DNA from: Planobispora longispora | GTDB taxonomy: Bacteria > Actinomycetota > Actinomycetes > Streptosporangiales > Streptosporangiaceae | Reading direction: 5' to 3' | NCBI RefSeq assembly: GCF_016863135.1 | Contig: NZ_BOOH01000017.1 | Span: 1-64,000 of the forward strand | DNA length: 64,000 bases | Shown: piece by piece, positions 36,357-44,090 of the stretch | Layout: every line of letters starts with the position of its first letter | Numbering within the stretch: position 1 is the stretch's first letter | Made by a program: the position numbers and the translations under genes | Notes under the pieces: generated by a model | Seen by the model: only the letters and a program-made list of their open reading frames with translations | What the model was told of the DNA's origin: nothing | The model's database searches: none

Positions 36357-37277
36357 TCAGGCGGGCAGGCCGACGGGGGCGGCTTCCAGCCAGCCGCGCT
36401 CACGCGCCGTCGCCTCCGCGACGCGGGCGAAGGCGACACCGGCCGGGGGCAGGGCGTCCCGCCGCCAGACCAGCTCCAGGTCGGGGGCGGGCAGGTGGTC
36501 GGTGAGCGGGAGAACCACGCCGTCGGCCGCGGGCAGGGCGCCGAGCGAACGCGGTACCAGCGCGAAGCTCTCGCCGTCGGTGAGACCGAGGTGGCGCCAG
36601 CCGAGCACCTCGCAGTCGTCCGCCTCGAACTCCAGGCCAGTAGGCGCCAGGGCGGCGAGGACCGCGCCGCGGTAGTCCGGCGCCACGTCACCGGGGACCA
36701 GGCGGAGCCGGCTGCCGTACAGGTCGGACAGGGCGGCCGCCGGGCGGCCGGCGAGCGGGTGGGCGGTGCCGACGACCGCGACCAGCGGCTCCCGTCGGAC
36801 GGTCTGCCGGGCGAGGCCGGGCCGCCGCGGGATCATCCGCCCCAGCACCAGGTCGAACCGGCCCGCCCGCAGGCCGGCGTCGAGCTCGCCCGACCAGGCC
36901 TCGCGCGCCCGGACGGTGACGTCCGGGTGCGCCGACCGCAACGCGGCGAGCAGTTCCGGCACCGTCTCGTGGGCGGCGCTGATGACCATCCCCAGGCGCA
37001 CCGTGCCGGACTCACCCTGCCTCACCGCCCGCATCAATTCGATCATCGCGTCGGCGTCGGCCAGCATCCTCCGCGCGGACGCCACGAACGCCTTGCCCGC
37101 CTCGGTGAGCCGGGTCGGGCGGCGGTGGAACAGCGCCACCCCGAGTTGGCGTTCCAGGTCGCGGATCTGCCTGCTCAGCGGCGGCTGGGCCATGTGCAGG
37201 CGTTCGGCGGCGCGCTGGAAGCCGCCTTCCTCGGCGATCGTGACGACATATCGCATGAGTCGCAGGTCGACCGGCAT
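36357..37277 (-). CDS. LysR family regulator
   Basis: A 306-residue LysR-type regulator: helix-turn-helix at ~1-60 (MRYVVTIAEEGGFQRAAERL, QPPLSRQIRDLE) and a periplasmic-binding-like effector domain. ATG 37277 was chosen because the frame upstream encodes non-family sequence. In the Pseudomonas nba cluster a LysR gene (nbaR) also follows nbaD, which supports a role in this pathway. It could also control the divergent secreted protein at 37370. Confidence 0.9.
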   Translation of the reverse strand: MPVDLRLMRYVVTIAEEGGFQRAAERLHMAQPPLSRQIRDLERQLGVALFHRRPTRLTEAGKAFVASARRMLADADAMIELMRAVRQGESGTVRLGMVISAAHETVPELLAALRSAHPDVTVRAREAWSGELDAGLRAGRFDLVLGRMIPRRPGLARQTVRREPLVAVVGTAHPLAGRPAAALSDLYGSRLRLVPGDVAPDYRGAVLAALAPTGLEFEADDCEVLGWRHLGLTDGESFALVPRSLGALPAADGVVLPLTDHLPAPDLELVWRRDALPPAGVAFARVAEATARERGWLEAAPVGLPA

Positions 37278-37285
37278 ACCGCGAG

Positions 37286-37301
37286 GGTATACCGGGATAC
37301 C
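37286..37301. promoter_or_regulatory. Dyad upstream of lysR
   Basis: GGTAT-N6-ATACC (37286-37301) lies 8 bases before the LysR start codon in the divergent gap, and contains the smaller palindrome GGTATACC. LysR proteins bind short interrupted dyads of this kind and repress their own gene. Confidence 0.45.
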
Positions 37302-37369
37302 AAAAACGATCTTGTTGGGGTGCCGGTCCGTGGGCGAGGCTGGCGGGGACCGACAATCGAAGGAAAACT

Positions 37370-38389
37370 GTGCGTATTCACCGACTTCTCTCCGCGGCCG
37401 TGGCGGCTGTGGTGCTCGCCTCCTCCGCCGGCGCCGCATCGGCGGCGATGGCGACGACGACAACGGCGGCGACCTTGGCGGCGACGGCGACCCCGGCCGA
37501 CCGGCCCGGCGTCTACGTCCTGGCCGGCGACGACGCCTACCCCGAGGGCATCGCCCGCGACCCGAGGACGCCGTACTTCTACGTCGGCAGCGTGACCGAC
37601 GGACGCATCTACCGTGGCGACGTCCGCTCGCCCCGGACCTCGGTGTGGCTGCCCGGCAACGCCGCCGACGGCCGGACCACCGCCGGTGGGATGAAGGTCG
37701 ACGCCGCAGGCCGTCTCATCGTCGCGGGCGGGGCGACCGGCTTCGTGTGGGTGTACGACACGCGGACCGGCGCCCTGCTGCACCGCTTCGCCACCGCCAC
37801 GCCGAACTCGATGCTCAACGACGTCGCCGTGGCCGGGAACGGCGACGTCTACGTCACCGACTCGTTCCAACCGACGATCTACCGCATCGGCGCCGCGGAG
37901 CTGCGGGGCGGCAACGGGGCGACCGCACCGCTGCGGGCCTTCCTCGACCTTCGGGGCACGGGCATCGTGTACACCGAGGGCTTCAACCTCAACGGCATCG
38001 CGGTCACCCCGGACCAGCGGCACCTCGTCGTCGCCGACTACAACGACGGAGTGCTGCACCGCGTCGATCTGCGGCGGCGCACCGTCAGGCCGATCGATCT
38101 GGGCGGTGCCCTGGTACGCGGTGACGGCCTCCTCCTCCGCGGCCGCACGCTCTACGCGGTCAGCAACGCCGACGGTGACGGCAACACCGTCAACGTGATA
38201 CGGCTCGACGCCGGCTCCGGCCGGGGCAGACTGCTGGCGCGGGTCACCGATCCGAGGCTGCACGGCCCCTCCACGGCGGCGTTCGACGGGCGCGACCTGC
38301 TGGTGGTCAACTTCCAGTACGGAGCCGAAAGCCCGGTGCTGCCGTACACGGTGGTGCGGCTGACCCCGGACCGCGGCCGGTTGGGCTGA
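37370..38389 (+). CDS. Secreted SMP-30/gluconolactonase-like beta-propeller
   Basis: A 339-residue exported protein. Residues ~1-26 are a signal peptide, then a Thr/Ala-rich linker to ~42. The rest is a six-bladed propeller with repeated blade strands: GIARDPRTPYFYVGSV, GMKVDAAGRLIVAGG, DVAVAGNGDVYVTD, GIAVTPDQRHLVVADYN. SMP-30 enzymes hydrolyse lactones; metal ligands cannot be assigned reliably. GTG 37370 follows GAAGGA. It sits between LysR and kynureninase, with no obvious link to either. Confidence 0.8.
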   Translation: MRIHRLLSAAVAAVVLASSAGAASAAMATTTTAATLAATATPADRPGVYVLAGDDAYPEGIARDPRTPYFYVGSVTDGRIYRGDVRSPRTSVWLPGNAADGRTTAGGMKVDAAGRLIVAGGATGFVWVYDTRTGALLHRFATATPNSMLNDVAVAGNGDVYVTDSFQPTIYRIGAAELRGGNGATAPLRAFLDLRGTGIVYTEGFNLNGIAVTPDQRHLVVADYNDGVLHRVDLRRRTVRPIDLGGALVRGDGLLLRGRTLYAVSNADGDGNTVNVIRLDAGSGRGRLLARVTDPRLHGPSTAAFDGRDLLVVNFQYGAESPVLPYTVVRLTPDRGRLG

Positions 38390-38500
38390 TCGGCGGCAGG
38401 AGGAGCCGGGAGTTCCGTTCCCTGGAACCCGGTGATGCTCTGACCACCGTCGATGTCCGATGATGGGGGCATCGGTAAGGACCTACTCCGGAGACGACTC

Positions 38501-39733
38501 GTGACAATCAGCCGCGCGGACTGCGTCGCGCTCGACGCCGCGGACCCCCTCAAGGACTTCAGGGACGAGTTCGTCCTCCCCGAGGGGACGATCTATCTCG
38601 TCGGCAACTCGCTCGGCGCCCCGCCGAAGACCGCCTCGGCCGCGGTCACGCGGGTCGTGGAGGACGAGTGGGCGGGCCGGCTGGTCGGCGGCTGGAACGC
38701 CGCCGGGTGGTTCGACCTGCCGGAGACCACCGGCGACCGGATCGCCCCGCTGATCGGCGCGGGCCCCGGTCAGGTCGTGGTGGGCGAGAGCACCTCGATC
38801 GCGATCGTCAAGGCCGTCTCGGCGGCCCTGCGGCTCCGCCCGGGACGCCGTGTGATCATCTCCGACCTGGAGAACTTCCCGACCGACCGGTACATGGTCC
38901 AGGGCCTGGTCAAGGGGCTGGGTGACTACGAGATCCGCGACGTGCGCGGCTCCGAGGGCCTGGCCGGGGCGCTGGACGACGACGTCGCGTGCGTCCTGCT
39001 GTCCGAGGTCGACTACCGCACCGGCGACCGCCACGACACCGCCGGGGTGACCGCGCGGGTGCAGGCGGCCGGCGCGCTGATGATCTGGGACCTGTGCCAC
39101 AGCGCGGGCGCCTTCCAGGTGGACGTGACCGCGGCGGACTTCGCGGTCGGCTGCACCTACAAGTACCTCAACGGCGGCCCCGGCTCCCCGGCGTTCGTCT
39201 ACGTGCACCCGCGCCACCAGAACGCGACCGAGCACCTGCTGTCCGGCTGGCACGGTCACGCCGCGCCGTTCGCGTTCGAGCCCTTCTACCGCCCGGCCGA
39301 GGGCATCCGGCGCTTCACCGTGAGCACTCCGCACGTGGTGTCCTTCGCCGCGCTCAACGCCTCGCTGGACATCTGGGAGCGGGTGGACCTGTCGCAGCTG
39401 CGGGCCAAGAGCGTGGCTCTGACCTCGCTCTTCATCGAGCTGGTGGAGGAGCTCTGCGCGCCGTACGGCCTCACGCTCGCCTCCTCGCGCGACCCGGAGC
39501 GGCGCGGCAGCCAGGTCAGCTTCCTCCACCCCGACGGCTACCCGGTCATGCGCGCCCTGATCGACCGGGGCGTGCACGGCGACTTCCGCGCCCCGGACCT
39601 GCTCCGCTTCGGCTTCGCCCCGCTCTACATCCGGTTCGCGGACGTCTACGACGCGGCGGTCACGCTGGCCGAGGTGCTGGAGAAGGAGCACTGGCGCGAG
39701 GAGAGGTACCAGCAGCGCCTCACCGTGACCTGA
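38501..39733 (+). CDS. kynU: Kynureninase
   Basis: A 410-residue PLP enzyme that cleaves kynurenine to anthranilate, or 3-hydroxykynurenine to 3-hydroxyanthranilate, plus alanine. Visible: YLVGNSLG at the N-terminus, Asp197 and His200 in WDLCHSAG, and the PLP lysine Lys221 in GCTYKYLNGGPGSP. GTG 38501 has GGAG at good spacing. Placed 2.2 kb after the catabolic operon, it probably supplies its substrate. Tryptophan dioxygenase, formamidase and kynurenine 3-monooxygenase are not seen in the window. Confidence 0.95.
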   Translation: MTISRADCVALDAADPLKDFRDEFVLPEGTIYLVGNSLGAPPKTASAAVTRVVEDEWAGRLVGGWNAAGWFDLPETTGDRIAPLIGAGPGQVVVGESTSIAIVKAVSAALRLRPGRRVIISDLENFPTDRYMVQGLVKGLGDYEIRDVRGSEGLAGALDDDVACVLLSEVDYRTGDRHDTAGVTARVQAAGALMIWDLCHSAGAFQVDVTAADFAVGCTYKYLNGGPGSPAFVYVHPRHQNATEHLLSGWHGHAAPFAFEPFYRPAEGIRRFTVSTPHVVSFAALNASLDIWERVDLSQLRAKSVALTSLFIELVEELCAPYGLTLASSRDPERRGSQVSFLHPDGYPVMRALIDRGVHGDFRAPDLLRFGFAPLYIRFADVYDAAVTLAEVLEKEHWREERYQQRLTVT

Positions 39734-39797
39734 GGGCGGCTGCGGACGCTCTCAGGGATTCGGGGACTCCCAGGGATCGGGGGCCGGGGCCCCGGGT

Positions 39798-40412
39798 TCA
39801 GACCGTCTGGACGGCCTGAGCCCGGGTGGCCGCCATGATGCGCCAGCCGAAGGCGACGCACCCGACCAGGAGCACCACCCCGGAGAGCACTCCGCTGACG
39901 AACGGCACCCAGTCCAGGGCGCCGGTGGACACCATGACGAGGCCGGCGACGCCGAGCAGGGACAGGACCGTGCCGGGCACGGCGATCATCCAGTCCTTCC
40001 ACACGGGCGCCAGCGCGATGAAGTGCACGCCGACCACGAGGGCGATCCAGGCGACGTTGGTCTGCACGGGACGTTCCCAGGCGGCCAGCACCTGGAGCCC
40101 GCCGTAGAGCAGGACCACCTCGGCGACGAGGATGACCAGGTAGCCGCGGCCGTACATGCCCGGACCGCCGGGCCGCGCGGTCCCGGCGGACGGGGTGGTC
40201 CCGGCGGACGCCGCGGCGGGCGTCCCGGCGGACCGTTCTCTTCGGACGGTGAGGAACCACATGGCGAGGACGCTCGCGGCCGCCAGGCAGGCGATCACCC
40301 GCAGGAGGCCGGCGGTCAGGGTGTTCAGCGGGCTCTGCGCGTTGATGACGACGAAGACCGCGCCGAAGACCGCGCCGACCAATAATCCAGTCATACGTTG
40401 CATGACGTCCAT
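39798..40412 (-). CDS. Multi-pass membrane protein, hypothetical
   Basis: A 204-residue protein with about six hydrophobic helices and a short Ala/Gly/Thr-rich loop (~60-85). No catalytic or transport motif was recognised. ATG 40412 starts the first helix. It is downstream of a LuxR-type regulator on the same strand (75-base gap), so the two may be co-transcribed. Confidence 0.72.
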   Translation of the reverse strand: MDVMQRMTGLLVGAVFGAVFVVINAQSPLNTLTAGLLRVIACLAAASVLAMWFLTVRRERSAGTPAAASAGTTPSAGTARPGGPGMYGRGYLVILVAEVVLLYGGLQVLAAWERPVQTNVAWIALVVGVHFIALAPVWKDWMIAVPGTVLSLLGVAGLVMVSTGALDWVPFVSGVLSGVVLLVGCVAFGWRIMAATRAQAVQTV

Positions 40413-40487
40413 TGAAGTCCGTAATCGATCTCGCCCGCATGGAGGCTGGGGCGAGGACGTGGTAGGTCTATCCCTACCCCCGCGCCG

Positions 40488-41213
40488 TTACCGCACCGAG
40501 CCGCGCAGATAGGCCAGCACCGCGAGCACCCGCCGGTTGTCGTCCTCGGTGTTGGGGAGTCCGAGTTTGGTGAACACACTGGCGATGTGTTTGCCGACGG
40601 CGGCCTCCGTGATGGACAGGGCGCGGGCGACGGCGCCGTTGGAGCGCCCCTCGGCGATCAGGGCGAGGACCTCGTGCTCGCGCGGGGTCAGCCGGTACGC
40701 CGGTTCGGTGGCCTCCCTGCTCCTGGCCCAGGTCTGCTCGAACAGGTCGATGAAGGCGGCGATCAGGCTCTGCTGCCTGATGAGGAGGGCGCCCGGTGCG
40801 TGGGCGACGGGGGTGACCCGGAGGAACGCCACGGAACGGTCGAAGACGAGCAGCTGCTGGATCGGCTCGTCGATGATCCGGTACAGGGTGCCGCCGGCGT
40901 GCATCTCCCTGACCCGGGCCGCGCTGACCGGGTCGTCCAGCATGCTCGTGTGGATGATCAGCCGGGCCCGCATGCCGCGCCGCAGGGCGACGAGGAATTC
41001 GGGCATGTTCCTCCGCCCCCGGCGGCCGACCTCCGGCGTGCCCGTCGGGTACATGGCGCGCACTTCGTCGGAGGCGCCCATGGCGTGGGCGATCTGCTGC
41101 AGGATGAGTTCGCCGTCCTCCAGCCGCTCGACGCCGACGGGGATGCCGCGTAACTCGTTCACGGCCTCCTCCAGCCGGTGGGCGAGCCGAGCCAGTGACA
41201 CGTTCTCGTCCAC
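40488..41213 (-). CDS. LuxR-type helix-turn-helix regulator
   Basis: A 241-residue regulator. The N-terminal ~160 residues are a sensor-like domain (MPEFLVALRRGMRARLIIHT, then RIIDEPIQQLLVFDRSVAFL) found in actinobacterial TrmB/LuxR-type regulators. The C-terminal GerE/LuxR domain is clear: LTPREHEVLALIAEGRSNGA and AVGKHIASVFTKLG. The frame is open to 41414, but GTG 41213 is preceded by GAAGGAGG and avoids an unlikely run of ten arginines. It faces the LVIVD gene, whose leader contains an unusual dyad array. Confidence 0.85.
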   Translation of the reverse strand: MDENVSLARLAHRLEEAVNELRGIPVGVERLEDGELILQQIAHAMGASDEVRAMYPTGTPEVGRRGRRNMPEFLVALRRGMRARLIIHTSMLDDPVSAARVREMHAGGTLYRIIDEPIQQLLVFDRSVAFLRVTPVAHAPGALLIRQQSLIAAFIDLFEQTWARSREATEPAYRLTPREHEVLALIAEGRSNGAVARALSITEAAVGKHIASVFTKLGLPNTEDDNRRVLAVLAYLRGSVR

Positions 41214-41344
41214 ACGCCTCCTTCTCCGTCGACGCCGCCTTCGTGCCCGGTTCGGATATCCCCGGCGAATTCTGGCCGGTGTGATCCACTCCGGGAGCAT
41301 TCCTCCGTCGATTTTCCCAGACCGGGTGGATCTCGGGGTATTCG

Positions 41345-41415
41345 GATGAATAGGAGTAATGCGCCTGCAAGGCACTTGTTTCACCGCGCGTTCAGGAAGA
41401 CCTCCGTTCCACATG
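41345..41415 (+). repeat. Promoter-region direct repeat, copy 1
   Basis: About 70 bases that match 43346-43414 at roughly 80 percent. The core AAGGCACTTGTTTCACC is identical in both copies, followed by CGCGTTCAGG and a CCGTTCC-ATG end. This copy lies upstream of the LVIVD-repeat gene. Confidence 0.85.
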
Positions 41416-41446
41416 GCGGAACGCCGGTGGTTCCATCCTGTGGAAC
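41406..41446. promoter_or_regulatory. Tandem GTTCC/GGAAC dyads on a 12-base period
   Basis: GTTCC starts at 41406 and 41430, GGAAC at 41418 and 41442, so the four half-sites alternate with exact 12-base spacing. This gives two adjacent GTTCC-N7-GGAAC dyads on nearly the same DNA face, between the divergent LuxR regulator and the LVIVD gene. Cooperative binding of two dimers is likely. Confidence 0.6.
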
Positions 41447-41519
41447 GGCGGATGGTACGGGAGAGGCCTCAGGGGCGAGGCTGGGCGCGTTCCCCCCTTC
41501 CTGTGCGAAAGGCCGCGCC

Positions 41520-43304
41520 ATGCGTCACTTTCTCCGGCATGCCCTGGTCACCTCCGGTGTTGCGGGACTCCTCCTCACCTCCGGCACGGCGGCGCGGGCG
41601 ACGGCCCCCGACGATCCGAACATCCCCTCCGTCTGCGGCGACCGCCGTCCGTCCGAGCCCGGGGCCGGAACGTACGGCATGCAGCTCGACGGCTCCTTCC
41701 GGCACCCGTCGCTGACTCCGGCCAGCGAGGAGCGCCACGCCTTCCCCGGCGGCGCGCGGGACCTGTTCCCGAAGACCAAGGGCTACGACCCGCGCTCCCA
41801 CATCGAGGGACCGATCAAGGTCGAGGCCGCCTACCGGGGCGCGGACTTCACCCCGGACTACTTCCACACCTGGCAGAACATCGTCGACTTCGACGGCCGC
41901 CGCTACCTGTTCCAGTACGACCGCAGCGAGGCCCGCGTCTACGACGTCACCGACGTGCGGAAGGTGAGGATCGTCGAGCGGCTGAGCCGCTCCGACGTGA
42001 AGGTCCCCTACGGGGAGAACGTCGAGCTGCACAAGGGGAAGGACTGGGACGCCCACGACTACTGGGGCGCCTCGACGATCCAGTGGAGCGCGAAGCTCAA
42101 GGCGTACGTGATGGTGCAGAGCTTCGAGCAGAAGCGCCAGGTCGGCGAGCTGGGCGACGCGCTGGGGCGCACGAAGTTCGACAACCCCGAGGGCGTGGCG
42201 GCGCTCCGGGCGCAGACGAGCTTCAAGGGCTTCAAGGTCTACCGGCTCGACGGGCCCCGGAAGAAGGACTGGAAGCTGCTGTCCACGGTCACCACCGACG
42301 CGAGCGTGGCCGACCCGCTCAACGCGCCGGTCACCGGGCCGCAGCAGGGCTCCGGCTCGCTGGACGTGCCGTACTGGACCGGCGGGAAGCACATGTTCGT
42401 CGCCGTCGCGCCGCTGGACACCTGGAGCAACACCGAGGTGCCGACCTACCTGTACTCGGCCGGCTACCAGGCCTACGACATGTCCGACCCGGCCAACCCG
42501 AGGAAGGTCGGCGAGTGGCACAGGAAGGGCCAGGTCGCCGACGAGTCCGCCGCCTACGCGCGCAACCCGCGCTGCGGCAACCAGACCTCCTGGATGGGCG
42601 CGCGGATGCCGCTGTTCATCCCGACGCCGATCGAGGAGGGCGGGCGGTACGGCTTCGCGGCGCTGGGCGGCTTCGGCCTCTCGGTGCTGGACATCTCCGA
42701 CCCGGCGAAGATGAGGGAGGTCGCCCACCTCGACCTGCCGATGTCCGTCGGCGGCACCGAGGCGGACAACGTGGACGTCTCGCAGTTCGAGAAGACCGGC
42801 ATGATCTACGTCTCCGGCTACCCGCTGGGCGAGGACTGCCGCGAGCCGTACAAGGACGTCTTCCAGATCGACGTCCGCGACCCGCGCTCGCCCCGGATCG
42901 TCGGCGCGCTGCCCCGGCCGCGGCCCGCGGAGGGCGCGAGGTTCGCCGACTACTGCCAGCGCGGCGGGAGCTTCGGTCCCAAGCGCTCGGGCTCCTACAC
43001 CTCGCCGGGGGACCCGGAGGCCGGACTGCTGCCGTACGCGTTCTACAACGCGGGCGTGCAGTTCTTCGACACCCGCGACATCAGGCGTCCGAAGATCGCG
43101 GCCCAGTTCGTCCCGGCCGGGTTCAGCGAGAACGTCCCGGACTACGCGCTGGGCAACCAGACCCACGCCGTCTACGTCGAGTGGGACCGGAAGATCGTCT
43201 GGGCCTTCACCAACGACGGGATCTACGCCCTCTCCTCCCGGGCGCTGCTCGGCGCGCCGAACCTGGGCAGGCCGGCCGCGCCCTTCCGTACCTCCGCCCG
43301 GTAA
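41520..43304 (+). CDS. Secreted LVIVD-repeat protein
   Basis: A 594-residue exported protein. Residues ~1-28 are a signal peptide ending near ARATA. The body is a beta-propeller of LVIVD-type repeats, with recurring blades such as YDVTDVRKVRIVERL, YDMSDPANPRKVGEW, LDISDPAKMREVAHL and IDVRDPRSPRIVGAL. Cysteines at ~39 and in CGNQTSW, EDCREP and DYCQRGG suggest disulfides. Function of the family is unclear; surface binding or cell-wall association is plausible. ATG 41520 has AAAGG upstream. The ~100 bases between the dyads and the start form its leader. Confidence 0.83.
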   Translation: MRHFLRHALVTSGVAGLLLTSGTAARATAPDDPNIPSVCGDRRPSEPGAGTYGMQLDGSFRHPSLTPASEERHAFPGGARDLFPKTKGYDPRSHIEGPIKVEAAYRGADFTPDYFHTWQNIVDFDGRRYLFQYDRSEARVYDVTDVRKVRIVERLSRSDVKVPYGENVELHKGKDWDAHDYWGASTIQWSAKLKAYVMVQSFEQKRQVGELGDALGRTKFDNPEGVAALRAQTSFKGFKVYRLDGPRKKDWKLLSTVTTDASVADPLNAPVTGPQQGSGSLDVPYWTGGKHMFVAVAPLDTWSNTEVPTYLYSAGYQAYDMSDPANPRKVGEWHRKGQVADESAAYARNPRCGNQTSWMGARMPLFIPTPIEEGGRYGFAALGGFGLSVLDISDPAKMREVAHLDLPMSVGGTEADNVDVSQFEKTGMIYVSGYPLGEDCREPYKDVFQIDVRDPRSPRIVGALPRPRPAEGARFADYCQRGGSFGPKRSGSYTSPGDPEAGLLPYAFYNAGVQFFDTRDIRRPKIAAQFVPAGFSENVPDYALGNQTHAVYVEWDRKIVWAFTNDGIYALSSRALLGAPNLGRPAAPFRTSAR

Positions 43305-43345
43305 CTCACATCACGCTACCGGTCGGTTGATTCAGGGTCTCTCTG

Positions 43346-43414
43346 GACGAATAGGATGAACGAGCCCACAAGGCACTTGTTTCACCACGCGTTCAGGGAG
43401 ACCCCCGTTCCATG
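43346..43414 (+). repeat. Promoter-region direct repeat, copy 2
   Basis: Second copy of the element at 41345-41415. It ends exactly at the ATG of the LysE-type exporter, so in this copy it forms the promoter and leader of that gene. Only one GTTCC half-site is present here. Confidence 0.85.
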
Positions 43415-44032
43415 CTGACGACCTTCGCGGTCACGGCGTTTGTAATGATCATGATTCCCGGGCCCGACCAGGCCCTGATCACCCGCAACGCTCTCGCCTT
43501 CGGCCGCACCGCCGGCCTGCTGACCATGTTCGGCGGCCTGATCGGCCTGACCGTCCACGCCACCGCCGCCGCCGTCGGGCTCTCCGCCCTGCTGCTGGCC
43601 TCCGCCACCGCCTTCACCGTGCTGAAGGTCGTGGGCGTGATCTACCTTCTCTGGCTCGGCGTGCAGTCCCTGCGCGCCAGCCGCCGTACGGCCGCCGCCG
43701 TCGTGACCCCCGACGCCGCGCCGGAACGGTGCTCCCCGCTCCAGCACATCCGCAACGGCCTGCTGTCGAACGTGCTCAACCCCAAGGTGGCGCTGTTCTT
43801 CGTGACGTTCCTGCCGCAGTTCCTGCCCACCCAGGGCAACACCCTGGGCCGGGCCCTGCTGCTGTCGGCGATCTTCGCGGGGCTGTACCTCCTCTGGTTC
43901 AGCCTCTACAACGTGATCGTCGCCCGCCTCGGCGCGCTGCTGCGCACGCCCCGGGTGCGGGCCAGGATCGAGCAGGTCACCGGCGTGCTCCTGGTGGGCT
44001 TCGCCATCCGCCTGGCCTGGCAGCAGCCCTGA
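43412..44032 (+). CDS. LysE/RhtB family amino acid exporter
   Basis: A 206-residue membrane exporter with six predicted helices. The family motif near the N-terminus is present (MIPGPDQALITRNALAFGRT), as is GLLSNVLNPKVALFFVTFLP. Likely exports an amino acid or small amino compound. ATG 43412 has GGGAG upstream. Its promoter region is shared in sequence with the LVIVD gene, so the two are probably co-regulated. Confidence 0.9.
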   Translation: MLTTFAVTAFVMIMIPGPDQALITRNALAFGRTAGLLTMFGGLIGLTVHATAAAVGLSALLLASATAFTVLKVVGVIYLLWLGVQSLRASRRTAAAVVTPDAAPERCSPLQHIRNGLLSNVLNPKVALFFVTFLPQFLPTQGNTLGRALLLSAIFAGLYLLWFSLYNVIVARLGALLRTPRVRARIEQVTGVLLVGFAIRLAWQQP

Positions 44033-44090
44033 CCCCTCCTGACGCGCCGGGTCCTGTCGCCCCGGTTCCGATGCGCCGGGGCCCTGCCGC

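Noticed and set aside
37175-38263. Minus-strand 362-residue frame opposite the secreted propeller
   Set aside because: Antisense frame that runs into the lysR N-terminus and lacks any motif.
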